64,000 bases of DNA from Pristionchus mayeri (GCA_036245805.1 BTRK01000005.1:47355216-47419215), one strand, 5' to 3'. Counted from the stretch's first letter, positions 33,414 through 44,910 are shown. Numbers and translations: made by a program. The notes: generated from the sequence alone by a model not told the origin.

Positions 33414-36400
33414 ATGGACAACGCCAATAATCAGAGGTATTTTTTCAACTGATTGTTTTCATAAATTGTTCTTTAACACAATTCATCAACTGTATCCATT
33501 AAAAACAGTTTAATCGAATAATGTTATATAAAATATATTACACATATCACGCCTCTCACGAGAGAATGAGGACAACCGTGGTACAATCTGAAAAATCGTA
33601 TTTGGGTTTTCAAATGATCTTGGGGTAATCCATGCTTCTGAAGCCGATTCCGAGCAAAGCGACTTTCCATCTTGATCAGCGGCTGCAGCAGGTTGCTGCA
33701 AAAATTTCAGACTCTCACTTTGGAGCATCTGATAATAGGTTAAAAATAATTCATGTGAGTTGAAATTTGGCCAGTAGGCATCAATTATGTTCTGAGATGA
33801 GTTCCCTGATTGATTTTTGGGTAGATCAAAAGTTGACCTCTGAGCACTTTTCGCTCCATAACTTTAACAGTTCGGAGTGGACACAAACCAAACTTTTGCA
33901 TCTTTTAGAGAATTAAATTCTCCGTCGACATGATTTTTTGCAGAATTTTCCCTATCGGTATAAATGGGTTTATAAGCGAAAAACAGTGAAAATGCGCGCG
34001 TTTCCCTCGTTTGCACTTCGTGCAATGGCGGTAAGCTGTTTCACGTCGAATCGCGTCGACCAGGGTTCGACTCCCGGTCGGTGCAAATCTTTTTGCCTAA
34101 TTTTAACCATCATTTAGCAGTTTTCACATGCTCAAATATTCCTTCTAATGACTCCGTTTTAACTATTCGCTCACCAAGCTACGAAACCACGAGCTCAGTC
34201 CGTGCTGCACAAGCATATAATCGACCAGAAGGTTCAGATGAATAATAAATGTGATGGAAATGATGTTAAAACGTATGCAAAAAGATTTGCACCGACCGGG
34301 AGTCGAACCCTGGTCGACGCGATTCGACGTGAAACAGCTCACCGCCATTGCACGAAGTGCAAACGAGGGAAACGCGCGCATTTTCACAGTTTTTCGCTTA
34401 TAAACCCATTTATACCGATAGGGAAAAATCTGCAAAAAAATCATGTCGACGCAGAATTTAATTCTCTAAAAGATTCAAAAGTTTGGTTTGTGTCTACTCC
34501 GAACTGTTAAAGTTATGGAGCGAAAAGTGCTCAGAGGTCAACTTTTGATCTACCCAAAAATCAATCAGGGAACTCATCTAAGAACATAATTGATGCCTAC
34601 TGGCCAAATTCCAGCCCAAATGAATTATTTTGAACCTATTATCAGATGCTCCAAAGTGAGAGTCTGAAATTTTTGCAGCAACCTGCTGCAGCCGCTGATC
34701 AAGATGGAAAGTCGCTTTGCTCGGAATCGGATTCAGAAGCATGGATTACCCCAAGATCATTTAAAAACCCAAATTCGATTTTTCAGATTGTGCCACGATA
34801 TGGCCGATTGTCCTAAATCTCTCGTGAGAGGCGTGATATATGTTTTCAGAGTCGACAATGGGCAAGAGCCGAATCTTGAGATCGATGACTTCCGCTTCCT
34901 GAATGAGATTCTGAGGCACGAACGAGCAGTGCTTCAAAGAGCAAATGAGCGAATTGAAATGCGCAGAGCAAACGAACAAAGGTTTGCGATTTGGAGCAAT
35001 CGTCAGACTCTCTTCAGTTTGCACGCTCTCTCGCCGGCCTGATTGGTTAGAGAGTGTGTAGTTTGAAGAGAGTTATTTCTTGCGAAGCCATCCCTAGTTT
35101 GCGGTTCGATAATGGGGATTTCGTCAACTCTTGCTCAATTATGCACTGCTTACTGCATATTTGCCAAGATGATAGTAATGTGCCGTTCAAGTTTATCCGA
35201 TTTTGACCTTCTTTCATTGAAGACAATTAGCTCATCCACGAATATGATGATACATACTAGAGTTGCCGGTACGAATACGAATAGTTGGTATTCGCACCCT
35301 CTTCCCTTCCCCTCCCTCCTCTCTGTAGATACTGTTTATTGTGTCCAATTGTTTTCAAAGTTGGTGCAGAAGTCAAAATTTTTGCAATTTTGCAGATTTT
35401 GAAATTGGACATGCTTATATGCTCGAGTGTGACTTCTTTACCAAATTTTAAAGCAATTGGAGGCAATAAACAGTATCTACAATCAAAATATCATACCGAA
35501 GCATCAAAAAACATGCACGATCTAAATATTAACAAAAAAGATTTCCTCAGGGTAAAAAAGGACGGTGAATTCGAATCTGGAATAATCTCATAGGTAAAAG
35601 TGATAATATTTTTCAGGACATGCATTTTTACGCATTTTTTCGACCCCTAAAGCATGTTTTGCAAGTTACGGCATTCAATTGTTTTTCTACAGATTTATCG
35701 TCAACATCGAAATTATTCTCCTCGACGAGGCGGTCATTTTGCTTTTTTAATCGACTTTTTTACGTAACTTTGAAGGAATATATGATTTTTTTGAAATTTC
35801 GAAATTTTCAGAGCCGGCTTTTAGGCAGTTTTGAATTTACGGCCCCACCGACTTAACTGGAAGTTACTAGACCTTAGATACATCAACCACTAAAAGGGCG
35901 TTCAGATTGAAACACTTTGAACAGTTTGTCAAAGGGGGTCTCGATTTCATGCAATCTATCAGAAGACCTCTGATATGTATTATCTGACTGCTGCCTCATA
36001 AGAATATCTCACGCAACCACTTTTTTGTGTTATCCTTCTTAATTCCTATAGGAAAAAATATCGTAGCGTCTGTCTGTGAGTCACTTTGTCTGTCTGTCGG
36101 TGACGCTTTAACAAACTACCGTATACCAGCCTTGGGTCAGACAATATTCTGTTGGTCAGACTTATGACTACCGTATACCGCACACTATGGTGCATTTTCT
36201 GAAATCGCAGAAAAGTTAAATGCACGCTACCGTAACCCAGCACGGTGTGGTTTACTAAATCGCAGAAAACTTAAATGCACGCAACCGTATACTACACCAC
36301 ACACCATGGTGCGATTTACTAAATCGCAGAAAACTTAAATGCACGCAACCGTATACTACACCACACACCATGGTGCGATTTAGTAAATCGCAGAAAACTT

Positions 36401-37352
36401 AAATGCACCCTCTGCACCACCCACCACACCATGCACCATGGTGTGTTTTAGTAAATCGCAGAAACCTTCATTGCACCCTCCGCACCACCTGCCACACTAC
36501 AAACCATGGTGAGATGTACTAAATCGCAGAAAACTTAAATGCACGCAACCGTATACTACACCACACACCATGGTGCGATTTACTAAATCGCAGAAAACTT
36601 AAATGCACGCAACCGTATACTACACCACACACCATGGTGCGATTTAGTAAATCGCAGAAAACTTAAATGCACCCTCTGCACCACCCACCACACCATGCAC
36701 CATGGTGTGTTTTAGTAAATCGCAGAAACCTTCATTGCACCTTCCGCACCACCTGCCACACTACAAACCATGGTGAGATGTACTAAATCGCAGAAAAATT
36801 AAATGCACGCTACCGTAACCCACCACACCACACGCCATGATGTTATTTAGGAAATAGCGGAAAATCTCACTGCACTCTACCGTATACTCTCTTGATGTTG
36901 TAAAATCAGTCCAACATGCTATCATCCCCTTCAGCGTAAGCGTTGTGAAAGGCTCGTGAGGCCGAGGGTGATTCGAAAAAGTTGGGATGGGGCGAAGCCC
37001 CATCCCAACTTTTTCGAATTGCCCAAGGCCTCACGAGCCTTTTACAACGTTTTAAGCAGGCTCTCAACAGTTACGTCCATGTTTTATCCTTAACACACAA
37101 CCCCGCGTAACGTAGCGACCGAAGGTCGCTAGTTTTTTTAACATTTATAGTTGCTTCTCCAGAGACTGCGGAGTCTGCTTGGACACTCCTCATCAACGTG
37201 CTGTCTTCACATCCTGTGGACATTTACTGTGTTTGGCATGTGTGGAGCAGCTCAGTCTCAGTGCCAGAGAACAGAGGAATGTGGTACTTTGCCCCTTATG
37301 CAATGGAAGAGGAGGATGGAGAAGAATGGAAGAGGAGACTAAGGAAACCTAA
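33414..37352 (+). CDS. RING gene C: derived, RING1 lost, RING2 retained
   Basis: Recognisable exons: 33414-33436, 34850-34981 and 37151-37352. The splice phases allow exon 2 to join the RING2 exon directly, giving about 118 residues with one RING (CGVC, CGHLLCLAC, CPLC, GGW). The equivalents of exon 3 and of the RING1 exon are missing: compared with gene F, homology stops at about 35246 and resumes at about 35972, with unrelated sequence between. Intron 1 carries a 1.3-kb foldback element ending 15 bases before the acceptor; the last intron carries a satellite and a hairpin. AATAAA at 37486. It could be a functional single-RING gene or a pseudogene. Confidence 0.55.
34009..34085 (+). ncRNA. 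tRNA-like unit in left foldback arm
   Basis: TTTGCAC and GTGCAAA form a perfect 7-bp acceptor-like stem. CGACCAGGG, a TTCGACT loop and CCCGGTCG form a T-arm-like stem with a perfect B-box (GGTTCGACTCC). TGGCGGTAAGC lies at the A-box position. TCTTTTT follows, as a pol III terminator would. The D and anticodon arms do not fold cleanly, so it is not called a tRNA gene. Confidence 0.5.
34287..34363 (-). ncRNA. tRNA-like unit in right foldback arm
   Basis: Minus-strand copy of the unit at 34009-34085 with almost no changes, followed on that strand by the same T run. The two units face each other across the palindrome centre near 34190. Confidence 0.5.
34998..35099. repeat. Hairpin family H, copy 6 (chimeric arms)
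   Basis: The left outer arm AATCGTCAGACTCTCTTCAG is of the copy-2/copy-9 type. The right arm GTTATTTCTTGCGAAGCCAT is of the copy-8 type, so the outer arms no longer pair although the core does. It lies in the gene C intron after exon 2. Confidence 0.75.
35640..35975 (+). repeat. Dispersed repeat, copy 2
   Basis: Related to 18990-19325. Within RING gene C it occupies the place where exon 3 and the RING1 exon stand in gene F. Confidence 0.6.
36047..36880. repeat. Satellite with ~66-bp units and 264-bp higher-order period
   Basis: Units contain CACCATGGTG, then ACTAAATCGCAGAAAACTTA and ATGCACGCAACCGTATAC. Four units form a higher-order block repeated with a 264-base shift (landmark at 36273/36337 and again at 36537/36601). 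Each unit has two short palindromes, CACCATGGTG and a TGCGATTT/AAATCGCA pair. Confidence 0.85.
36941..37050. repeat. Hairpin, 110 bp
   Basis: CGTTGTGAAAGGCTCGTGAG pairs with CTCACGAGCCTTTTACAACG; the centre GGGATGGGGCGAAGCCCCAT is a perfect inverted repeat. Lies in the last intron of gene C, just after the satellite. Confidence 0.8.
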
Positions 37353-38002
37353 GAGCGTGCATTGGAAACTGAATCAACCAGCTAATACAAAAACTTGATA
37401 ATTCTTTGAATTCCTGAATTTGTTCAAGTGTTCTTCAAATTAGAAATTATTGGATTTCAACGTGTTTTCGTATAATTTTGAATACAATAAATGCATTTAT
37501 TCGACCAATTCGCAATTTGAGTATTTGTACTTATTGCAATACGTTGGATTTTGGTATTAGTTTATAAACGAGAATAAATATAAAAAAGCATTGATTTATT
37601 TCCGATGTTCATGAGGCACAATTGAGATGAGTGATTTATAATTAAAGCAAGGGAATACAACTCGATGTGACATCGCATAATTGAACATTGTGGGTACTAG
37701 GTCCGACGGTTCTCATACGGTGTAGTGCCACATTGTGTGGTTCGGTCGCAAAACACATCACAATTATGTGTCCTTTTTCAGCAACAAAATATGAGTATTT
37801 TGATTCCCGATTAGCAAATGCTGAAAATTGTGCTTAGGTTAGTGGATAAAAGTGGATTGGTTTTCATGATCAATTCAATTTAATTCTTTTTCAGTGAAAA
37901 ATTTTCACACTTTTCATGCTTTCACCTAATCAAAACTCAGACCATCGATTCCTAATTTCAGAAAATAACTACTTGATATAGATCTCATTCTCGTTGAGCA
38001 AG

Positions 38003-38021
38003 GCATGCCAGAGGGTATGCC
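38003..38021 (+). promoter_or_regulatory. Conserved RING-cluster upstream motif, copy D
   Basis: GCATGCCAGAGGGTATGCC then ACGGTATTCGAAG. It lies 314 bases before the gene D ATG, but removing the 112-base hairpin at 38092-38203 restores the usual spacing of about 200. Confidence 0.5.
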
Positions 38022-38091
38022 TTAATAATTACGGTATTCGAAGTCCTGCCCTCTCCCTTTTCCGTTATCTCTCGTTACTCAGGTAAAGACT

Positions 38092-38203
38092 AGTGACGCC
38101 AAAACGGCGCGCGCTCTCCTCGCTTCACACGCTCTCTCGCTCTGTCTGAGCGGTGAGTGAGAGTGTGAAACGAGGAGAGCACGCGCCGTTTTGCCATCAC
38201 TAG
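38092..38203. repeat. Hairpin family H, copy 7 (in gene D promoter)
   Basis: The outer arms CTAGTGA and GCAAAACGGCGCG-type sequence pair on both sides; the core CTTCACACGCTCTCTCGCTC pairs with GAGTGAGAGTGTGAA. It sits between the conserved upstream motif and the start codon. Confidence 0.8.
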
Positions 38204-38334
38204 TAGAGGCGCTTTGAGACCGGAAGCACCCGACAATTGCAGTCGGCGTATTCGTTCCAATCACTTCATTCCTTCAATTATTTCTCCCTTGATTAGTCCT
38301 GTGCCTACTCGTCTCTCTACTTCTGAAAGCTGAC

Positions 38335-39645
38335 ATGGACAACGCCAATAATCATAGGTAAATATTTTACTGTTTTTTTCATACATTTTTATTAATACAT
38401 TTGATCATCCGTGTTCATTAAAAAGCATGTTTACTCGAATTAAACAATGCATTTTCATGGTCGACAATGAGCAAGTGCCGAATCGCGGCATCGACGAATA
38501 CCGCTTACTCGAGGCAATTATGTGGCTCGAACAAGGAGTGCCTGGTCGAGCAAATGCGCGAAATGAGGAGACGCGCAGAGCACAAGCAGAAAGGTTTGCA
38601 CTTCCATGCATCCACTTTTAAAATACAATTCTATTCTAGTAAGGATTTTATCGCAATTGTGCATTGCTTATTGTATGTTGGCAAAAAAAACATGACAACA
38701 ATTTGTATTGCTAGCTTATTCGATGTAATCGCATTCATGTTAGGGATGTCTTCGCAAGAAATGATTCTCTTCATACTACACACTCTCTCACCAATCAGAT
38801 CGCCGAGAGAGTGTGTAGTATGAAGAGACCGTTTCTTGACAAGCCATCCCTAATTCATGCAGGCACATCCAAGCTGCTCGCCGTGCGTTGGAGGATTTGC
38901 TAATGAACCGTCGTAGACGTCGTGTTCCCCATCTTGACGAAGACGACGAAGACAGCAGAGTGCAGAAATTAGAAAGAGAATCGAGGAACTACGCAGAGAA
39001 AATGAGCAAAGGTATGTCTTCGAGTTAGATAAATGGGCATTAGTATCTTTGCTTGTAATTCTTTTCACACAACTTCATTATTTTACACTCATTAGTGAAT
39101 GTTTGAAAGTTGTCTACAATTGTTCCTTCTCAGCAGCAATCTGCGCTTCTTGCGCACATGCGACGTGTGCAAATGTTCGGATCCGCGTCGACGCGTATTC
39201 TTCTCCGAGTGCGCACACGCGGTCTGCCGCGAGTGCGCGGGCAAAAGATCTAAGAATGGTCCTCTGGCATGTCCCTCATGCCAGACTCATGGCGGATATG
39301 TGCAGCTCTTTGAGAATGAAAATGAATCAGAGGATCAAAACGAGAGGTAAGTAAAATAATATTTTTTTTTGAAAATGCATTTAAAAACGTATTATTTATA
39401 GCCGATTCTCCCGTGATTGTGGAGTCTGCTTGGACACTCCCCATCACCGTGCGGCCTTCAAATTCTGTGGACATTTGGTGTGTCTAGAATGCGCGGAAAA
39501 GCTCAGTCTTGATGCTAGCGAGAAGAGGAGAAACGTGATCTGTCCCTTCTGCAAGGGCGAAGGAGGATGGAGACGAATGAGAGAGGATACTGAGGATAGT
39601 GTAGATGGTGTAGGAAACACCGTAGCACCGGAAGCGGTGATATAA
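38335..39645 (+). pseudogene. RING gene D: two RING exons intact, upstream exons damaged
   Basis: Equivalents of the five exons: 38335-38357, about 38467-38593, 38863-39011, 39134-39346, 39402-39645. RING1 (CDVC, CAHAVCREC, CPSC, GGY) is open; it has CAH where paralogues have CGH. RING2 (CGVC, CGHLVCLEC, CPFC, GGW) is open. Lesions: the acceptor of exon 2 reads TTTCATGG instead of TTTCAGAG, so its AG is gone, and exon 3 is 149 bases where frame needs 148+2, a shift between DEDDED and the conserved RRENEQR end. A shorter product from other splicing is possible; as it stands I call it a likely pseudogene. Confidence 0.55.
38738..38853. repeat. Hairpin family H, copy 8 (intronic)
   Basis: Nearly perfect: TTAGGGATGTCTTCGCAAGA at the left pairs with the right end GCCATCCCTAA; the core CATACTACACACTCTCTCA pairs with GAGAGTGTGTAGTATG. 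It ends about 10 bases before the exon 3 acceptor of gene D. Confidence 0.85.
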
Positions 39646-39944
39646 AAGTGCACCGACTACCCGATTCCATTGGCCTATCAGTTCCTGACTTACAATATTC
39701 TGACCCCCTTTCAACACCCCTTCGAGATTATTTTCATTACTCTAAAATCGAAACGCACAATATAGAGCACCAGTGCATTAATTTAAACACATGTGTATTT
39801 CATTCGATTGACAAACATAATCCAAATATATATTTTCAATTTGAAGGAATTCCATAAAAAACAGAAGTACTTTGCGGAATAGTACAGTTAAAAGTGACAT
39901 CAACATGATCGAATCATATAACTTGGTTCGGCTGTCATACATCA

Positions 39945-40800
39945 TCATGATAAACAAGCAATTATTCGAATATTTAGATTATTCGTTGAGAGCTCGTTCT
40001 CCCAAAATCTTCGAGTAATTGGATTCCCGATTTTCGAATATAAATCGATTGCCTTGCCTCGACACATAGTCCAAAGTACACGATTGATCATTTCCTCTGC
40101 CATTGATTTCCAGAATGAACTCGATTCGTCCAGTGGGCCTTGCTGGGCATTACCACGGTTAATCACACAAAAATGTGACACCTGATTGGAAATGCTGAGT
40201 AGGAACGTGCCTACAAAGTTGTAGGTTTCTTTGACAAACTGAATCTTTTTTTAAATAAGTGATTGATTGAGCTATATTGAAAATGTTAGTTGCATATTCT
40301 CTAAATATCTTACGGAAGTTTGGTTATCCACCGCTCCTGAAACCTAAACGAAAAGACTGTAATACTGACGCATTTCTCCCTTATCACTTCCCGAAATCTT
40401 GATCTTGAGAGTGGGAATGAAACGTTCTCTCAATAGATCATGAACGATCAGCCTGCAATTTCTCAGATCAATATTATTCCAAACAAATATTGTCCATGCA
40501 TGAAATTGATGACAAACCTTTGTTCATATCCGAAAAAGGAGCAAGATAGCGTGAGAATGTTGATTGGCATCTTGCTTCCCAACGCGTTCTTCACGACAGT
40601 AATCATCCTTCTTGTTGCTTTATCAACTTCTACTCCATTGGTTAGTTCCACGCCCATAGAACGTATTCCTCCATATCTGGCTAAGAACTGACGAATATAT
40701 TCGGAACAAGCTTCATTTACCTTATAGTTTTCCTCGTGCATGCCCATGATGGCTTGAGGGATGTAGGCATAGATCGAAGTATGATCTTCGGAAACAGTAA
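39945..40800 (-). pseudogene. F-box-like family, 3' fragment
   Basis: The minus-strand segment about 40530-40800 matches family exon 3 (EYIRQFLARYGGIRSMGVEL) and 39945-40181 matches the final exon (ESSFWKSMAEEMINRVLW). No exon 1 (F-box part) or exon 2 was found upstream to about 41180, and the 3' splice site before the exon 3 equivalent lacks an AG in the right phase. This is a truncated copy, inserted in opposite orientation between RING genes D and E. Confidence 0.55.
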
Positions 40801-41279
40801 TTCATTAATTATTTCCACAAACAAAACTCCAAAATATATATCACAGGTATCACGAGTCGACGGAGGAAGTAATGAACGATTTTTTTCAAAGATTTTTAAT
40901 ATCAGCCATATATTGGAGGTTTAAGGTACTAAGGACAAGAAATCGAAGGAACCAGGCTATTTGTCCCAGATCCGGCTTTTAGACATTTTCCGGTTTTACT
41001 ACCGGCTATACTGTATTTAAGTCCGCAGAAGAGCTGCAGGGATGGCGGAGGTCTTAAAAAAAATCAGGAAAAATATGACAAATAACTTTACTGTTGACAA
41101 CTTTCTGATTGGACCAAAACTGGTAATTCTGGGATCGAAAAACCGCATTTTGAATTGAAAAATAAATATTTTCCTATCACGCAGTAGCATTATGATTGTA
41201 TTTATGGCATTTTTGATAAATCAATTAGTATCCTAGAGTCGTACAACTACCCACCACTCGAGTATTCTCAGTGTTAAGT

Positions 41280-41297
41280 CATGCCAGCGGGTATGCC
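41280..41297 (+). promoter_or_regulatory. Conserved RING-cluster upstream motif, copy E
   Basis: CATGCCAGCGGGTATGCC, identical to copy B, 195 bases before the gene E ATG. Confidence 0.55.
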
Positions 41298-41491
41298 TTC
41301 CCTTTTACGGTATTCGAAGACTGGAAGCCTACCCTCTCTCTTTTCTATTCTCTCTCGTTTCTGTGACTGATTGAGATCGGATGCACCCGACAATTGCAGT
41401 AGACGTATTAATTCAAATCACTTCATTATATCAAATGTTTCTCCTTTGAGTAGTCGTTTGCCCACTCGTCTCTCTACTTCTGAAAGCTGCC

Positions 41492-42838
41492 ATGGACAAC
41501 GCAAATATTCAGAGGTAAATATGTTTTTTTCATTTTATTGGTTTTATATTTTATAGTTTTCAAGCTAACATTTTGATGAAAACATTTCTCAAAATCTTGC
41601 ATAAATATGTTCGAGAAACAGGGAATGAATATTTTTTCAGAATCGACCATGAGCCAGTGCCGAATGTTGTCATCGATGGAAACCGCTTATTTATGCAGAT
41701 GCGCGAGCAGGATGCCTTCGATCAAATTCGCATCCGCAATCAAGACCTCGAACGAATTATCATCCTCGAGCGGGTCAGAATTGATGAGTTGCGCAGAGAA
41801 AATCAACACAGTTAAGAATTTAATGCAATTCATTGTTTATTGAATATTTGTCATGCGTTCATAATTTGCGAGTTTTTGGTTAGTGTCACTTATTGAACAT
41901 CTTCAGGCGCGAGAGGAACCAGCAGGAAGAACTAGAACGACGTCGCGCACGTCGTAACGAGATATTAATGAACCGTCGCGGAATTGTTGACTGGGAGTTC
42001 GCACTTCCCGAACTACCGCTTGATGGGATCTACCGAGAGGAGCAGGGTGCGGAAATAAGAACACGAATTGAGAAGCTACGCAGAGAAAATGAAAAGAGGT
42101 ATGTAGTTCGAGAAAAGGGTTTCGTATCAATACTGCACACATTCTTTCGACTGGTCGATTTGTGAAATAATGTTTTTCAGCAGCCGCCTTCGATTCCTAC
42201 GAAAATGTAACGCGTGCAGATGCGCGAAACCGACTCGACGCGTCCTATTGACCGCATGCGGACACACGGTCTGCCGCGAGTGCGCGGACCAAAGCTCTAC
42301 GCATGCTACTCTATGCTGCCCCACATGCAAAAGTCACGGCGGATTCGTGCCACTGTTCGAGAATGATATTGGATCGGAGAGTGGAAACGGGGAGAGGTTA
42401 GTGAAATATTAATCACTTGCCTAAATTGCATGGAAACCGTATGAGCATTTCGATCATATTTGTGTCTCTGACACAAATTTGTCCCAACATTTTGAGACAC
42501 GCATGTTTCCGAAGGAGAGAAATTTCATTCAGGCTGTATCAGACCCAATAATGAGACGAAAATCAATTGTTTGTTATCCTTATTTCATGTTTAATATTTA
42601 CAGCCGCTTCTCTCGGGACTGTGGAGTCTGCTTGGACACTCCTCATCACCGTGCTGTATTTACATCCTGTGGACACTTGCTTTGTCTGGCATGCGCGGAG
42701 CAGCTCAATCTCAGTGCAAATGAACAGATGAGAGTGGTTCATTGCCCCATGTGCAACGGAAGAGGAGGATGGAGAAGAATGGAAGAGGAGACGGAGGGTA
42801 TTGAAGATGGCGTAGGGGAAATTGAATTAACTAGCTAA
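41492..42838 (+). CDS. RING gene E: duplicate of gene B with a damaged splice donor
   Basis: Exons 41492-41514, 41641-41811, 41907-42098, 42181-42396, 42604-42838. Very similar to gene B throughout, including introns and flanks. RING1 (CNAC, CGHTVCREC, CPTC, GGF) and RING2 (CGVC, CGHLLCLAC, CPMC, GGW) are complete. The exon 2 donor reads AACACAG|TTAAGA where gene B has AACAAAG|GTAAGC. The nearest GT is one base earlier and would shift the frame of exon 3. The gene therefore either uses another donor, skips exon 2 (exon 1 to exon 3 keeps phase), or is a recent pseudogene. Confidence 0.6.
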
Positions 42839-42966
42839 TGCAAAAACTTAATTCTTTGAATTCCTGATACTTAGTACAGTGTTATTGTAACCATCTCGAT
42901 GCATACCCATTCATTTCTTCACAAATTAGAAACTGTTGGAATTGTGTCTGTCCCCCATATGGTTTC

Positions 42967-42972
42967 AATAAA
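42967..42972 (+). terminator. Poly(A) signal of RING gene E
   Basis: AATAAA in the same context as the gene B signal. Confidence 0.5.
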
Positions 42973-43417
42973 TTCATTTATTCTTCAAAATGTCGTGTGG
43001 ATCGGTCGCATAACACATCTCGATATGTAGTTATTTAAATTGTCAGTTGACATTTTGTTCTCCAGAAATATATTGTTGTTATTATTCCCTCTTTCTAATG
43101 GTGTCCGACGGTTCTCTTGCCATCGAGGCTTGGGGTGCCTTGGGAGGAATATAGATAAATCAAAGTTCGAACACGCCAATCCAACAAGTTAGAGCGTAGG
43201 AATCAAGGGCATGGAATCAGAAGGATAGATAATAATGGCATTATAAATACGATTTGATCCAAAATTGGACTCAAACCAAATTGACAAATTATCAATTCAA
43301 TTCAATTCGTTGAATGCACTAATGTTCAGACTTTAAGCGCACAACGTATCAAACTTCAGGCCATTTTTCCTTATCTGACATTGTTGTTCACCAGTCGATA
43401 GATCTTATTGAACAAGG

Positions 43418-43436
43418 CATGCCAGCGGGTATGCCT
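43418..43436 (+). promoter_or_regulatory. Conserved RING-cluster upstream motif, copy F
   Basis: GCATGCCAGCGGGTATGCC, 198 bases before the gene F ATG; followed by ACATTCGAATGACTGG. Confidence 0.5.
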
Positions 43437-43928
43437 TGAATGTATGACATTCGAATGACTGGTATCCTGCTCTCTCTCTTTACCATGATCTCTCCTCTCT
43501 CTGACTGATTGAGATCGGAAGCACGCGACGATTCGTTTTCTTTCCCATTACTCCAATCACTTCATCCTCTTCATTCTCTCAATCCTTACCTCCTCGAATA
43601 GTCGTGCGCCTACTCATCTCTCTACTTCTGATCATGTACAATGCCAATAATCAGAGGTATTTGTTTCAATTGATTTTTTTCATAAATTGTTCTTTGACAC
43701 AATTCATCAACTGTATCCATTAGAAAGACAGTTTAATAGAATAATATTATATACAATATATTACAGTTATACTTTTTCAGAGTCGACAATGGGCAAGAGC
43801 CGAATCTTGACATCGATGACTTCCGCTTCCTGAATGAGATTCTGTGGCACGAACGAGAAGTGCTTCAAAGAGCAAATGAGCGGATTGAGATGCGCAGAGC
43901 AAACGAACAAAGGTTTGCGGTTTGGAGC

Positions 43929-44016
43929 AATCGTCAGACTCTCTTAAGTTTGCACGCTCTCTCGCCGGTCAGATAGACGAGAGAGCGTGCAAACTGTACA
44001 GAGTCAGACGATTACT
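43929..44016. repeat. Hairpin family H, copy 9 (intronic)
   Basis: AATCGTCAGACTCTCTTAAG pairs with the end AGAGTCAGACGATT; the core TTTGCACGCTCTCTCGCC pairs with GAGAGAGCGTGCAAA. Same intron position as copy 6 in gene C, so the insertion predates the block duplication. Confidence 0.8.
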
Positions 44017-44910
44017 CGCGGTTCGATAATGGAGATTTCGTCAACTCTAGGAAGAATTCTTGCGCAATTGCGCACTGCTTACTGCATATTTGCAAAGATG
44101 ATAGTTATGTGCCGTTCAAGTTTATCCGATTTTGACCTTCTGTCACTAGATTTGCTCATCCACGAATATATGTTCCAGAAAACATATGTTCCAGAATCGA
44201 GGACGAGAGAATCGACGCCGAGCTGCTGATTCCCGATCGCCGTGACTTCCGGCTATTCATCGAGGATCTCGATGGCGACGATATACTAATGGACCGTCGC
44301 CGAATTTCACAAGATTTCAAACTTGACCAAGAAGACTGGGACGTAGAAGATTTGCACGTAGAAGGCTGGGACGAAATAGACTGGGACGAAGAATGGGAAG
44401 CACATCGTGAACAGCTTTCGGAACAGCAAATTGCGGAAACTAGAGCAAGAATTGAGGAGCTGCGCAGGGGAAATGAGCAAAGGTACGGTTTACATTTAGA
44501 TAAATGGCCCTTTGTTTCGTCATTCCAAACTCATGTGTATTGTGTATTGGTTTTTTATTTTTCAAAGGATTTAACAATTTCTATTTTCAGCAGCTGCCTT
44601 CGCTTCTTGCACACTTGCCGCGCGTGTGGATGCGCAGAACCGCTTCGACGCATCGTCTTCTCCGCGTGCGGACACGTGGGCCTGCCGCGAGTGCGCGGAC
44701 AGACGTGCAACTGATGGCTCTATCCTGTCCAATCTGTAATACACAAGGTGGATTCGTGACGCTCTTCGAGAATGAGAGTGAAGCAGAACGTGACGATGGA
44801 AAGATGTTAATAAAATATCAATCACTTGCCTTATTTTATGGAAAAAAGTTTGATTGAACGATCAGTATTCATCTTATATGTATTATCTGACTGCTGCCTC
44901 ATAAGAATAT

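Larger units (their letters stand above)
33548..34835. mobile_element. Foldback element with CACGCCTCTCACGAGAG ends, copy 1
   Basis: 1.29-kb palindrome in intron 1 of RING gene C, flanked by ATAT on both sides. Gene F has no insertion in the same intron (43741-43780). The arms pair over nearly their full length. Each arm holds a tRNA-like unit (34009-34085 and 34287-34363). The ends match the element at 44911-45957, but the interiors differ. Confidence 0.8.

Noticed and set aside
36047..36880. CRISPR-like array
   Set aside because: Eukaryotic tandem satellite with no unique spacers between repeats.
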